A stretch of DNA of 64,000 nt from positions 1-64,000 of the forward strand of contig NZ_FNVB01000013.1 in NCBI RefSeq assembly GCF_900108315.1, written 5' to 3'. The DNA is from Saccharopolyspora kobensis (GTDB lineage: Bacteria > Actinomycetota > Actinomycetes > Mycobacteriales > Pseudonocardiaceae). How positions within the stretch are numbered: the first letter of the stretch is position 1; every line of letters begins with the position of its first letter. The translations under genes were made by a program, and so were the position numbers. Shown here one piece after another: positions 53,330 through 61,804 of the stretch. The notes under the pieces are model-generated. The model had not been told where the DNA came from. It saw only the letters and a list, made by a program, of their open reading frames with translations, and did no database searches.

Positions 53330-53495
53330 TGACAGGAAGGTTCCCATGCTCGCAACCGGTCGCCGGTGACAGGAAAGTTCCCATGCTCAGGCGAGCGGGT
53401 GGCGGTGAAGATCCCGCTCGGAGCAGCCGGTCGCCGGTGACAGAAAGGTTCCCTTCCTCGCATCGTCGGCCTCGGGATGACAGGAAGGTTCCCAT
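53330..53495 (-). repeat. 18-bp intergenic repeat, cluster III (4 copies, inverted)
   Basis: Four copies read on the minus strand at 53330, 53367, 53438 and 53478 (spacings 37, 71 and 40 bp). The third has AA in place of AT at its 5' end and a C-to-T change (TTTCTGTCA). All share GGAAnnTTyC. They lie between the convergent quinone reductase and LysR genes. Confidence 0.88.
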
Positions 53496-53509
53496 GCTCG
53501 CGGCTGCGC

Positions 53510-54409
53510 TCAGCCGGTTCCGGGGGCGTGGTCGAGGCAGCAGCGGACGAAGTCCTGGACGACCGGGTTGGCGTCGTCGGCCGGTGCCCAGGCGACGCCG
53601 ACCCGGCTCGGGCCGACGCCGGTGACCGGGCGGTAGGTGACGCCGGGGCGGGCGTAGAAGCGGGCGGAGGATTCCGGGGCGAGCGCGACGCCGTAGCCGT
53701 TGGCGATCGCGCTGAGCCAGGCGTCGGGCTGGTCGGCGACGGCGCCGATGCGGGCCGGGTGGCCGCCGCGCTCTTCCACGCCCAGCCAGTGGTCCCGCCA
53801 CCAGCCAGTCTCCTCGGGAGCCGCCACGAACGGTTCGTCGCGCAGCTCGTGGAACGCGATCTGCTCGCGCGCGGCGAGCGGATGCGTCGAAGGCAGCGCC
53901 ACCCAGCGGGGTTCGGTGAGCAGGACCGCCACCCGCAGCGCCTCCTCGCCCGGGAACGGCAGCCGCAGCAGGGCCACGTCGACGTCCCCGTCGGCCAGTC
54001 CGGCGGTCGGGTTCGACCACGAGGCCTGCTGCATGTCGACCCGCCAGCCGGGGCGGAGCCGGCCGAACGCCGCGACGATCCGCTGGGTCGCCTCGTTGGC
54101 CGCGCTGGCGAGGAAGCCGACTCGCAGGACCCGCGCTTCCCGGCTGGCCGAGCTCCGCGTTTCCCGCAGCGCCTCGTCCCAGCCGGACAGCAGTCCGGGC
54201 ACCCGCGCGGCCAGGGTGCGGCCGGGGCCGGTGAGGGCCATGCCGGTGCGGGAGCGGGTGAACAGCTGGACGCCGAGCAGCGCTTCCAGCTGCTTGATCT
54301 GCTTGGTCAGCGCGGGTTGGGAGACGAACAGGAGCTCCGCGGCGCGGGTCAGGCTGCCCGCTTCCGCCACTGCGGCGAAGTAGCGCAGCAGCCGCGTGTC
54401 GACATCCAT
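53510..54409 (-). CDS. LysR-family transcriptional regulator
   Basis: 299 residues. The winged HTH (~1-60) reads LLRYFAAVAEAGSLTRAAELLFVSQPALTKQIKQLEALLGVQLFTRS. The effector domain (~92-290) follows. It is divergent from the small DoxX-like gene (86-bp gap), which is the obvious target. Effector unknown. Confidence 0.9.
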   Translation of the reverse strand: MDVDTRLLRYFAAVAEAGSLTRAAELLFVSQPALTKQIKQLEALLGVQLFTRSRTGMALTGPGRTLAARVPGLLSGWDEALRETRSSASREARVLRVGFLASAANEATQRIVAAFGRLRPGWRVDMQQASWSNPTAGLADGDVDVALLRLPFPGEEALRVAVLLTEPRWVALPSTHPLAAREQIAFHELRDEPFVAAPEETGWWRDHWLGVEERGGHPARIGAVADQPDAWLSAIANGYGVALAPESSARFYARPGVTYRPVTGVGPSRVGVAWAPADDANPVVQDFVRCCLDHAPGTG

Positions 54410-54495
54410 GCCACCAGGTTATAGGTGCAGGTATTGGACGCAAACGGCGTCGGTGGAGAGGCTGGGGGAGTCAGCTGCTGCGGAGGAGGGAACCA

Positions 54496-54846
54496 GTGCT
54501 CACCGCCTATTTGATCGTCACGTCGATCACGATCCTGTTCAACGCCGGGATCGCCGCCGCCGATCTGGCCCGGGCGAAGTTCGTCCTGGCCAACTCGGCG
54601 GCCGTGCAAGTGCCCGCGTCGTGGCTCCCGATGCTCGGATCGCTCAAAGCCGCGGGGGCGCTCGGCCTCCTGGTAGGACTGCTGGGCGTGCGGTTCATCG
54701 GCATCGCCGCGGCGGTCGGGCTCGTCCTGTTCTACGTCGGCGCCATCATCGCCCACGTGCGCGCCCGCCAGTACGCCACGCTCACCGCTCCCGGGCTGTT
54801 CCTGGGCTTCGCCACCGCGACGCTCGCCCTCAGCATCGGGACGTGA
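54496..54846 (+). CDS. DoxX-like small membrane protein
   Basis: 116 residues from GTG 54496 with a strong GGAGGAGGG upstream. Four hydrophobic segments and MLGSLKAAGALGLLVGLLGVRFIGIAAAVGLVLFYVGAIIAHVRAR match the DoxX-like family, which has no settled function and is often tied to thiol or oxidative stress. Divergent from the LysR gene and probably under its control. Confidence 0.82.
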   Translation: MLTAYLIVTSITILFNAGIAAADLARAKFVLANSAAVQVPASWLPMLGSLKAAGALGLLVGLLGVRFIGIAAAVGLVLFYVGAIIAHVRARQYATLTAPGLFLGFATATLALSIGT

Positions 54847-55258
54847 ACGCCGCCTCGCGCGCGTAAGCACAATCCGGTCCGTTGACAGCTGGACGGACCG
54901 GACAATTTCGATCACGTTTTTGTCCGGACACGACAATGGGCGTTTCTCCGGGCTCGGCCATCCTCGGAGTGGAACGCCGGTGTCGATGCACGGGAGGGCT
55001 GGTCATGGTCGGCGATATCGCACATGTCCGTCGTGACCGCCGCGTGCCCGACCGGTCGTTCGCGGTCGGCTGTTCCCGGCCGATGCGGAGCTGCTGCTCG
55101 CCGGAAGCGAAACCCGCCTCCCGCTGAGCGCCCCGCCGATTCCGGCACCCCGCGCCGAAACGCCGCGCTCCTCTTCCGAGCTGCCGCGATGCACTCCAGG
55201 TGCTGCGAATTCGAACGCGTCCAGGACTTGCCACCCAACGATCGAAACCGAGGAAACG
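54847..55258. other. Intergenic region before the Gre factor gene
   Basis: About 410 bp with no credible gene. The part at 54880-54960 has locally low GC and could carry the promoter for 55259, but I cannot pick a clear -10/-35 pair. Confidence 0.4.
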
Positions 55259-55687
55259 ATGACCACTGCTCAACCCCGCTGGCTGACCAAGGAAGCCCAT
55301 GCCCGGTTGCGCGCGGAGCTCGACGACCTGCTCGCCCGCCGCACCGAGAGCGAGGGTGAGGAGGAGGCGCAGCGCCGCGCCCGCATCCGGGAGATCCAGG
55401 AGCTGCTGCGCGATGCGGTGGTCGGTGAAGCGCCGCCGGACGACGGCATCGCCGAACCCGGCATGGTCCTCACGGTCCGCTTCGAGGACGGCGACACCGA
55501 GACGTTCCTGCTCGGCGCGCGTGGCGGCGCCGATGACGACCTCGACGTCTACTCGCCGGAATCGCCGCTCGGCGCGGCGCTTTCCGGAGCCAAGCAGGGC
55601 GAGCGGCGCACCTACGCGGTCCCGAACGGCGGCACGGCGGAAGTGACGCTCGTGCGGGCCGTGCCCTACGGACAACACCGCAGGTGA
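55259..55687 (+). CDS. GreA/GreB-type transcription elongation factor homologue
   Basis: 142 residues. The N-terminal helical coil (~8-60: LTKEAHARLRAELDDLLARRTESEGEEEAQRRARIREIQELLRDAVV) is followed by a C-terminal FKBP-like domain with YSPESPLGAALSGAKQGERRTYAVPNGGTAEVTLVRAVPY, where SPLGAAL.GAKxGE is the Gre signature. The coil tip is EEEA-like and acidic. GreA homologues rescue stalled RNA polymerase; this short divergent form may instead be an inhibitor of the Gfh/Rnk type. GTGA overlap with the next gene. Confidence 0.82.
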   Translation: MTTAQPRWLTKEAHARLRAELDDLLARRTESEGEEEAQRRARIREIQELLRDAVVGEAPPDDGIAEPGMVLTVRFEDGDTETFLLGARGGADDDLDVYSPESPLGAALSGAKQGERRTYAVPNGGTAEVTLVRAVPYGQHRR

Positions 55688-56373
55688 AAGGCCTGTACGC
55701 GGGCACGTTCTCGATCGCCGCGTACGACGTGGCCGCCGGCTGCGCAGGTATCGCGATCAGCACGCGGATGCCCGCGATCGGGTCGCTGGCCGTCCATGTG
55801 CACGCCGATTCCGGAGCCGTCGCGACCCAGGCGCTGATCAACCCGCTGCTCGGGGCAGACGGGTTGGAGCTGCTCCGCACGCACTCCGCCGAAGCGACGC
55901 TGCACGAACTGATCGCATCGGACCCGGGCGCGGACGCCCGGCAGGTCGCGGTCGTGGACCGGCACGGCCGCGCGGCCGCTCACACCGGCTCGGAGACCCA
56001 CCCGTGGCGCGGCCACCGGGTGGGCCCGGGCTACGCCGTCGCGGGGAACATGCTGGTGGACGCGCGAACCGTGGACGCCATGGCCGAGCGGTTCGAAGCG
56101 ACCGCGGGCGAACCGCTGCACGAGCGACTGCTCGCCGCCCTCGAAGCCGGTCAGCGGGCCGGCGGCGACCGGCGCGGGAAGCAGAGCGCCGCGCTGCACG
56201 TCAACACCGGTGCACCGCACCCGCACCTCGACCTGCGGGTGGACGACCACCCCGAGCCGGTCGCCGAGCTGCGCCGGATCCACGAGGTCGCCAAGCGCGA
56301 GCTGCTGCCGTTCGTCGCGGCCCTGCCCACCAGGGAGAACCCGCTGGGCGGGTTCGAGGAACTGCTCGGCTGA
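55684..56373 (+). CDS. DUF1028-family protein (Ntn-hydrolase-like)
   Basis: 229 residues from GTG 55684, overlapping the Gre homologue stop. It has TFSIAAYDVAAGCAGIAISTRMPAIGS at the N-terminus, ATQALINPLLGADGLELL, and HTGSETHPWRGHRVGPGYAVAGNMLV, all DUF1028 hallmarks. The family is thought to be an Ntn-hydrolase relative with an autoprocessed or exposed N-terminal nucleophile, but no reaction is established. In this gene the protein starts a few residues before the conserved TFSI. Confidence 0.82.
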   Translation: MKGLYAGTFSIAAYDVAAGCAGIAISTRMPAIGSLAVHVHADSGAVATQALINPLLGADGLELLRTHSAEATLHELIASDPGADARQVAVVDRHGRAAAHTGSETHPWRGHRVGPGYAVAGNMLVDARTVDAMAERFEATAGEPLHERLLAALEAGQRAGGDRRGKQSAALHVNTGAPHPHLDLRVDDHPEPVAELRRIHEVAKRELLPFVAALPTRENPLGGFEELLG

Positions 56374-56374
56374 C

Positions 56375-57270
56375 TCACTCCGCGCCCGGGTGCTCCAGCA
56401 GCGCGTCAAGCACCACGCGCACCAGCGGGTGCTCGTCCCGCCCGCACTGGACAGCCGCGAAGACCCGGCGGGTCGGTGCCTTGCCCGCCACCGGCCGCGA
56501 CACCGCGCCGAGATCACCGGAGATCGCGGTGCGCGGCACCAGCGCCACCCCGGTGCCCGCCGCCACCAGCGCCTCGACCGCGCGGAAGTCGTCGGAGGTG
56601 TGCGTGATGGCCGGGACGAAACCCGCGTTCTCGCAGGACACCTGCGCCACCGCACGGCACGGGTTGCCCGGCAGCGGCGCGATCCACTCGGCCTCGCGCA
56701 GCTCGCCCAGAGCCACTTCCGGCGCGTTCGCGAGCGCGTGACCGGCGGGGAGCACGACGTCGAACGGCTCGGCGTAGAGCGGGAAGCGGGTCACCCGGCG
56801 CGCATCGGCGTGCAGAGTGGAGGTGTACTCCATCGAGATCGCGATGTCGATCTCCCCGGCCAGCAGCATCATCAGGCTGTTGTGCGCCTCGGCGTCGCGC
56901 ACCAGCACCCGCACGTCCGGCGCGCGCCCGCGCAGCGCCACGATCGCCGGAGCCACCACCTGCGTGATGGCCGAGGCGAACGACGCCACCTCGACAGTGC
57001 CCACGGTGCCCGCCGCGCACGCCGCGAGACTCGCCTCGGCCCGCTCCAGCTCGGCCAGCACCGCCTTGGCGTGCTCCACCAGCAGCTCACCGGCGGCGGT
57101 CAGCCGGACCCGCCGCCCCTGGCGCACCAGGAGCGGCTGCCCGACCTCGTTCTCCAGCGCGGTCAGCTGCTGCGACACCGCCGACGGCGTCAGGTAGAGC
57201 CGTTCGGCCGCCGCGCGCACCGTGCCGTGGTCGGCGAGCGCGCGGAGGATCAGCAGCCGCCGCGGGTCAA

Positions 57271-57274
<4 letters not shown>
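56375..57274 (-). CDS. LysR-family regulator coupled to kbl
   Basis: 299 residues from GTG 57274. HTH: LILRALADHGTVRAAAERLYLTPSAVSQQLTALENEVGQPLLVRQGR (~8-55). Effector domain ~90-290, with SMEYTSTLHADARRVTRFPLY. The start overlaps the kbl stop by 4 bases, so regulator and enzymes are translationally coupled. It is convergent with DUF1028 by 1 bp. Control of the threonine operon is likely but not proven. Confidence 0.9.
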
Positions 57275-58457
<1,183 letters not shown>

Positions 58458-58458
<1 letters not shown>

Positions 58459-59498
58459 CAGGCGGAACCCTTCGCTGTCCAGTCGAGGATGATCTTCCCG
58501 CAGCGTCCGCTGCGAGCCGTCTCGAAAGCCTCGGCGTGCTCGGTGTAGGGGAAGCGGTGCGTGATCACCGGCGTCAGGTCCAGCCCGGACTCCAGCAGCA
58601 CCGACATCGAGTACCAGGTCTCGAACATCTCGCGCCCGTAGATGCCCTTGACGGTGAGCATCTTCAGCACCACGGCGCTCCAGTCCACCGGGAACTCGGC
58701 GGCGGGCAGCCCGAGCATCGCGATCCGGCCGCCGTGCGACATGTTCGCCACGGTCTCCCGCAGCGCGTCGGGCTGACCGGAGACCTCCATCGCGACGTCG
58801 AAGCCCTCGCTCATCCCCAGCTGCTGCTGCGCCTCGGCGAGCCGCGTCGTGGAGACGTCCACCGCCAGGTCGACGCCGATCTTGCGGGCCAGCTCCAGCC
58901 GGTGCTCGCTGACGTCGGTGATCACCACGTGCCGGGCACCGGCGTGCTTGGCCACCGCGGCGGCCATCAGCCCGATCGGCCCGGCGCCGGTGATCAGCAC
59001 GTCCTCGCCGACGACCGGGAAGCTGAGCGCGGTGTGCACGGCGTTGCCGAACGGATCGAAGATCGCCGCCACGTCGGGATCGATCTCGCCGCGGTGCACC
59101 CACACGTTCTGCTCGGGCAGCACCGCGAACTCGGCGAACGCCCCGTTGTGGTGCACGCCGAGCCCCTTGGTGTTCGCGCACAGGTGCCTGCGCCCGGCCT
59201 GGCAGTTGCGGCACTTCCCGCACACGATGTGGCCCTCGCCGCTGACGAAGTCGCCGACCGCGGCCCGGGTGACGGCGCTGCCGGTGGCCACGACCTCCCC
59301 GGCGAACTCGTGGCCGACGACCAGCGGTGTCGGCACGGTCCGGGCGGCCCACTCGTCCCACGAGGCGATGTGCAGGTCGGTCCCGCAGATCCCGGTGCGC
59401 AGCACGCGCACCACGACGTCGTTGGGGCCAGGCGTCGGGTCGGGGACCTCGGCCAGCTCCAAGCCCGGCGCGGGCGAGGTCTTCACCAGTGCGCGCAC
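58458..59498 (-). CDS. tdh: L-threonine 3-dehydrogenase
   Basis: 346 residues from GTG 59498. It oxidises threonine to 2-amino-3-ketobutyrate with NAD+. Catalytic zinc: GICGTDLHIASWDEWA (~37) and VVGHEFAGEVV (~60). Structural zinc: CGKCRNCQAGRRHLC (~93-107). Rossmann: VLITGAGPIGLMAAAVAKHAG (~165). First gene of the tdh-kbl-lysR operon; its gap with the divergent ABM gene holds repeat cluster IV. Confidence 0.94.
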
Positions 59499-59622
59499 GG
59501 TTCCTCCGCTCTCGATGGCTGTGTCGCAAACGGAGTCTGGCCCGACCCCGGCGGGCCGTCCATCTCGACTTTCTGCACTGGCTGGTTAGCAGCGCTGCAC
59601 AGCGGCCGGGGCAGGGGCGAGG

Positions 59623-59681
59623 ATGGGAACCTTCCTGTCACCGGCGCACCGGCCGCTGCGAGGAAGGGAACCTTCCTGCCA
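59623..59681 (+). repeat. 18-bp intergenic repeat, cluster IV (2 copies)
   Basis: Copies at 59623-59640 and 59664-59681 (41 bp apart); the second reads AAGGGAACCTTCCTGCCA. They lie between divergent tdh and the ABM-domain gene. No other feature is seen in 59499-59763. Confidence 0.87.
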
Positions 59682-59763
59682 TCCCGATTGCGGGCTTGAC
59701 CTCCACCAAACTGGAAGTTCGAGGATGGTCGGGCAACCCCTCGCCGATCACGCGGAGCGTCCG

Positions 59764-60399
59764 ATGAATCCTGACCGAATCGTGTTGCCGGAAATCACCC
59801 GAACCGATGTCGGCACGATCCTGGTGAGCCCGTGGCTGGTGGGCACGCCGGAGCGGCAGCGCGCCGCGGTGGACGCGACGATCGAGGAGTGGAAGGCCGC
59901 GCCCTGGCCGGAGGCCTTCCTGTCGCTGAACTGCTTCGTCAGCCTGGACGGTGAGGCCGTCCTGAACTACGCGCAGTGGACCGACGACGAAGCGCACCGC
60001 GAGTTCGTCCGCACCTACCGGCCGACCCTGGTGCGCGGCATCGACGAGGCGGTCCCGGGCATCGAACGGCCCGGACTGGTCAGGTACCGCCTGCGCGGCA
60101 GCATCGTCGCCGACGGGCCGGGCGGCGAGGTCGTCGCGGCGTTCGTCTCGGAGGCCGACGGGCCGGAGCACGCGGAGCGGCTGGTGGCCGAGGCGCAGGC
60201 CCGGCTCGGGACTCCGCCCGACCTCCCGTTGGGCTTGCGAGCGGCCCACTTCCACATCAGCACCGATGGCAGCCGCGTCCTGGTCTACGAGGAGTGGGCC
60301 GACGAGCGCAGCGCCGCCACCAGCCCCAACCACGGCCAGCCCGCGGCCGCGCGCAACCTCTACCGGCTCCGCCGCAGCCTCACCCGCCACCACCTTTGA
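59764..60399 (+). CDS. Antibiotic-biosynthesis-monooxygenase (ABM) domain protein
   Basis: 211 residues. Two tandem ABM ferredoxin-like domains: TILVSPWLVGTPERQRAAVDATIEEWKA...LNCFVSLDGEAVLNYAQWTDDEAHREF (~18-90) and a second ending FHISTDGSRVLVYEEWADERSA (~170-190). ABM proteins are cofactor-free oxidases, heme-degrading enzymes or structural domains; no catalytic residues can be identified here. It is flanked on both sides by 18-bp repeat clusters. Confidence 0.78.
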   Translation: MNPDRIVLPEITRTDVGTILVSPWLVGTPERQRAAVDATIEEWKAAPWPEAFLSLNCFVSLDGEAVLNYAQWTDDEAHREFVRTYRPTLVRGIDEAVPGIERPGLVRYRLRGSIVADGPGGEVVAAFVSEADGPEHAERLVAEAQARLGTPPDLPLGLRAAHFHISTDGSRVLVYEEWADERSAATSPNHGQPAAARNLYRLRRSLTRHHL

Positions 60400-60406
60400 T
60401 GCGAGC

Positions 60407-60465
60407 AGGGGAACCTTCCTGTCACCGGCTCGCCCGCCGGTGTGAGGATGGGAACCTTCCTGTCA
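60407..60465 (+). repeat. 18-bp intergenic repeat, cluster V (2 copies)
   Basis: Copies at 60407-60424 (first bases AGGGG) and 60448-60465, 41 bp apart, between the convergent ABM and DHFR-fold genes. Confidence 0.87.
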
Positions 60466-60490
60466 TCCCGGCCGCGAAGCCGACCCGGTG

Positions 60491-61039
60491 TCAGGCGGGC
60501 CGGTAGGTCAGCAGGACGTTGCCGGACTGGAAGCTCGTGGTCCGCAGGAGTTCGAGCTCGACCTGGCCGCCCAGCGTCGAGTACACCGGGACGCCTTCGC
60601 CCAGGAGGAGCGGGAAGACGATCATGCGCAGCTCGTCGATCAGTCCCAGCTCCAGCAGGCTCGCGGTCAGCTGCACGCTGCCGAACAGCGCGATCTCCTT
60701 GCCGGGGCGGTCCTTCAGCTCCTTGATGGCCCCGGCGAGGTCGTCGCGGACCAGCGTGGTGTTGTTCCAGTCGGCCCGCTCGAGCGTCGAGGACACCGCG
60801 ACCTTGGGCATGCTGTTCATGAACTCGATGATCTCGGGGTCGCCTTCGGTGGCGTTCGGCCAGTGCGCGGCCATGTGCTCGTAGGTCTCGCGCCCGAACA
60901 CCAGCGTGTCGATGCAGGCGTTCTGCCGGTTGCAGAAGTCGAAGAACTCCTGGTCGACGTTGGGGAAGTCGAAAGCCTCGTTGGTGCGCTTGTAGTAGCC
61001 GTCGAGGCTGATGCCGGTGAACGAGATGAGCTTGCGCAT
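60491..61039 (-). CDS. Dihydrofolate-reductase-fold (RibD C-terminal domain) protein
   Basis: 182 residues with the RibD/DHFR fold: MRKLISFTGISLDGYYKRTNEAFDF, DTLVFGRETYEHMAAHW, KEIALFGSVQLTASLLELGLIDELRMIVFPLLLGEGVPVY. This family, often called dihydrofolate reductase family protein, binds NADPH; the substrate is unknown. AGGAGATC precedes ATG 61039. A candidate promoter with an overlapping inverted repeat lies 40-75 bp upstream. Confidence 0.87.
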   Translation of the reverse strand: MRKLISFTGISLDGYYKRTNEAFDFPNVDQEFFDFCNRQNACIDTLVFGRETYEHMAAHWPNATEGDPEIIEFMNSMPKVAVSSTLERADWNNTTLVRDDLAGAIKELKDRPGKEIALFGSVQLTASLLELGLIDELRMIVFPLLLGEGVPVYSTLGGQVELELLRTTSFQSGNVLLTYRPA

Positions 61040-61076
61040 GGGGAAGCGATCTCCTGAAGTCCCGTGGCTCTTCCAA

Positions 61077-61115
61077 AATCCGATTGCATTTTACAATCGG
61101 ATTGGAGGTTAGCAA
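61077..61115 (-). promoter_or_regulatory. Promoter and operator of the DHFR-fold gene
   Basis: On the minus strand, TTGCTA (61110-61115) and TAAAAT (61088-61093) are 16 bp apart. A perfect 10-bp inverted repeat, AATCCGATTG (61077-61086) with CAATCGGATT (61094-61103), is centred on the -10 box. A dimeric repressor bound there would block transcription. No regulator gene is adjacent. Confidence 0.65.
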
Positions 61116-61301
61116 GAGCGGATCACGGCGTGCAACGGGTGCGTCGCGATCAGCGGCGGCCGTTCTCGCCGGCTCGGGCCGCCGTCATGCATTCGAACCC
61201 GTTCGTGGGCGTGCGCCACGGGAGAACCGACGTCGTCCTCATCAACGACCGGCGCAACGTGCTGCGCCTCGGCCTAGGAGCACGACGCTGGCCCGAAAAC
61301 G

Positions 61302-61343
61302 GAAAAGAGCCCCGCCGCCACTCTCGTGGTCGGATCGGGGCTC
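61302..61343 (-). terminator. DUF6104 gene terminator
   Basis: GAGCCCC (61306-61312) pairs with GGGGCTC (61337-61343), with an inner GCCAC/GTGGT pairing. On the minus strand it is followed by CTTTTCC. Confidence 0.7.
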
Positions 61344-61364
61344 ATCCGGCAGCTGCTCGCGCCG

Positions 61365-61541
61365 TCACTCGTCGTCGGCGTCGTCGCGGGCGAGGAACGT
61401 GGCCAGCCGCTCGGTGGCGTCCTCGAACTCGGGGTTCTGGTCGACGAAGGCGCGCATCCGATCGGCTACCCACGACAAGGTGACCGAGTCGTCACCGCGA
61501 CGGTCCTCAAGCTCCTCGATGCCGCGGTCGGTGAAGTACAC
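61365..61541 (-). CDS. DUF6104 small protein
   Basis: 58 residues from GTG 61541 with GGAGG 5 nt upstream. The sequence begins VYFTDRGIEELEDRRGDDSVTL, is acidic and ends LARDDADDE. It closely matches the small DUF6104 proteins that sit beside kgd in actinomycetes. No function is known. It lies downstream of kgd on the same strand. Confidence 0.8.
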   Translation of the reverse strand: MYFTDRGIEELEDRRGDDSVTLSWVADRMRAFVDQNPEFEDATERLATFLARDDADDE

Positions 61542-61651
61542 CGCTTCCTCCTAGGGGTTTTCGCGTTCTGGCCGTGGAATCGGGGTGGCCAGAACAGCAG
61601 AGTACGAAACGCGAACCCGGGTGCGGCGCGGGGAACCGCACCGCACCCGGG

Positions 61652-61735
61652 TGACAGAAAGGTACCCATGCCCGCGCCGCCCGGATGCACCAGGCTCCGC
61701 GATCCGGTGCTGCGAGCATGGGAACCTTCCTGTCA
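61652..61735. repeat. 18-bp intergenic repeat, cluster VI (2 copies, opposed)
   Basis: One copy on the minus strand at 61652-61669 (with GTACCC) and one on the plus strand at 61718-61735, facing each other 66 bp apart. The pair lies between kgd and the DUF6104 gene. It is the only cluster with mixed orientation. Confidence 0.85.
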
Positions 61736-61756
61736 CCCACGCCCCCGACGTGCGAA

Positions 61757-61792
61757 AACGGGCCGCCGGTTCCGAAGAACCGACGGCCCGTT
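61757..61792 (-). terminator. kgd terminator
   Basis: A 16-bp stem (61757-61772 with 61777-61792, one G-U pair) closes a CGAA tetraloop and, on the minus strand, is followed by TTTTCG. It lies 12 nt after the kgd stop. Confidence 0.82.
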
Positions 61793-61804
61793 CGCAGCCG
61801 TGGA

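Noticed and set aside
61189..61483. Plus-strand frame starting MHSNPFVGVRHGRTD near the DHFR-fold gene
   Set aside because: It overlaps the DUF6104 gene and its terminator on the opposite strand and shows no domain or ribosome binding site.
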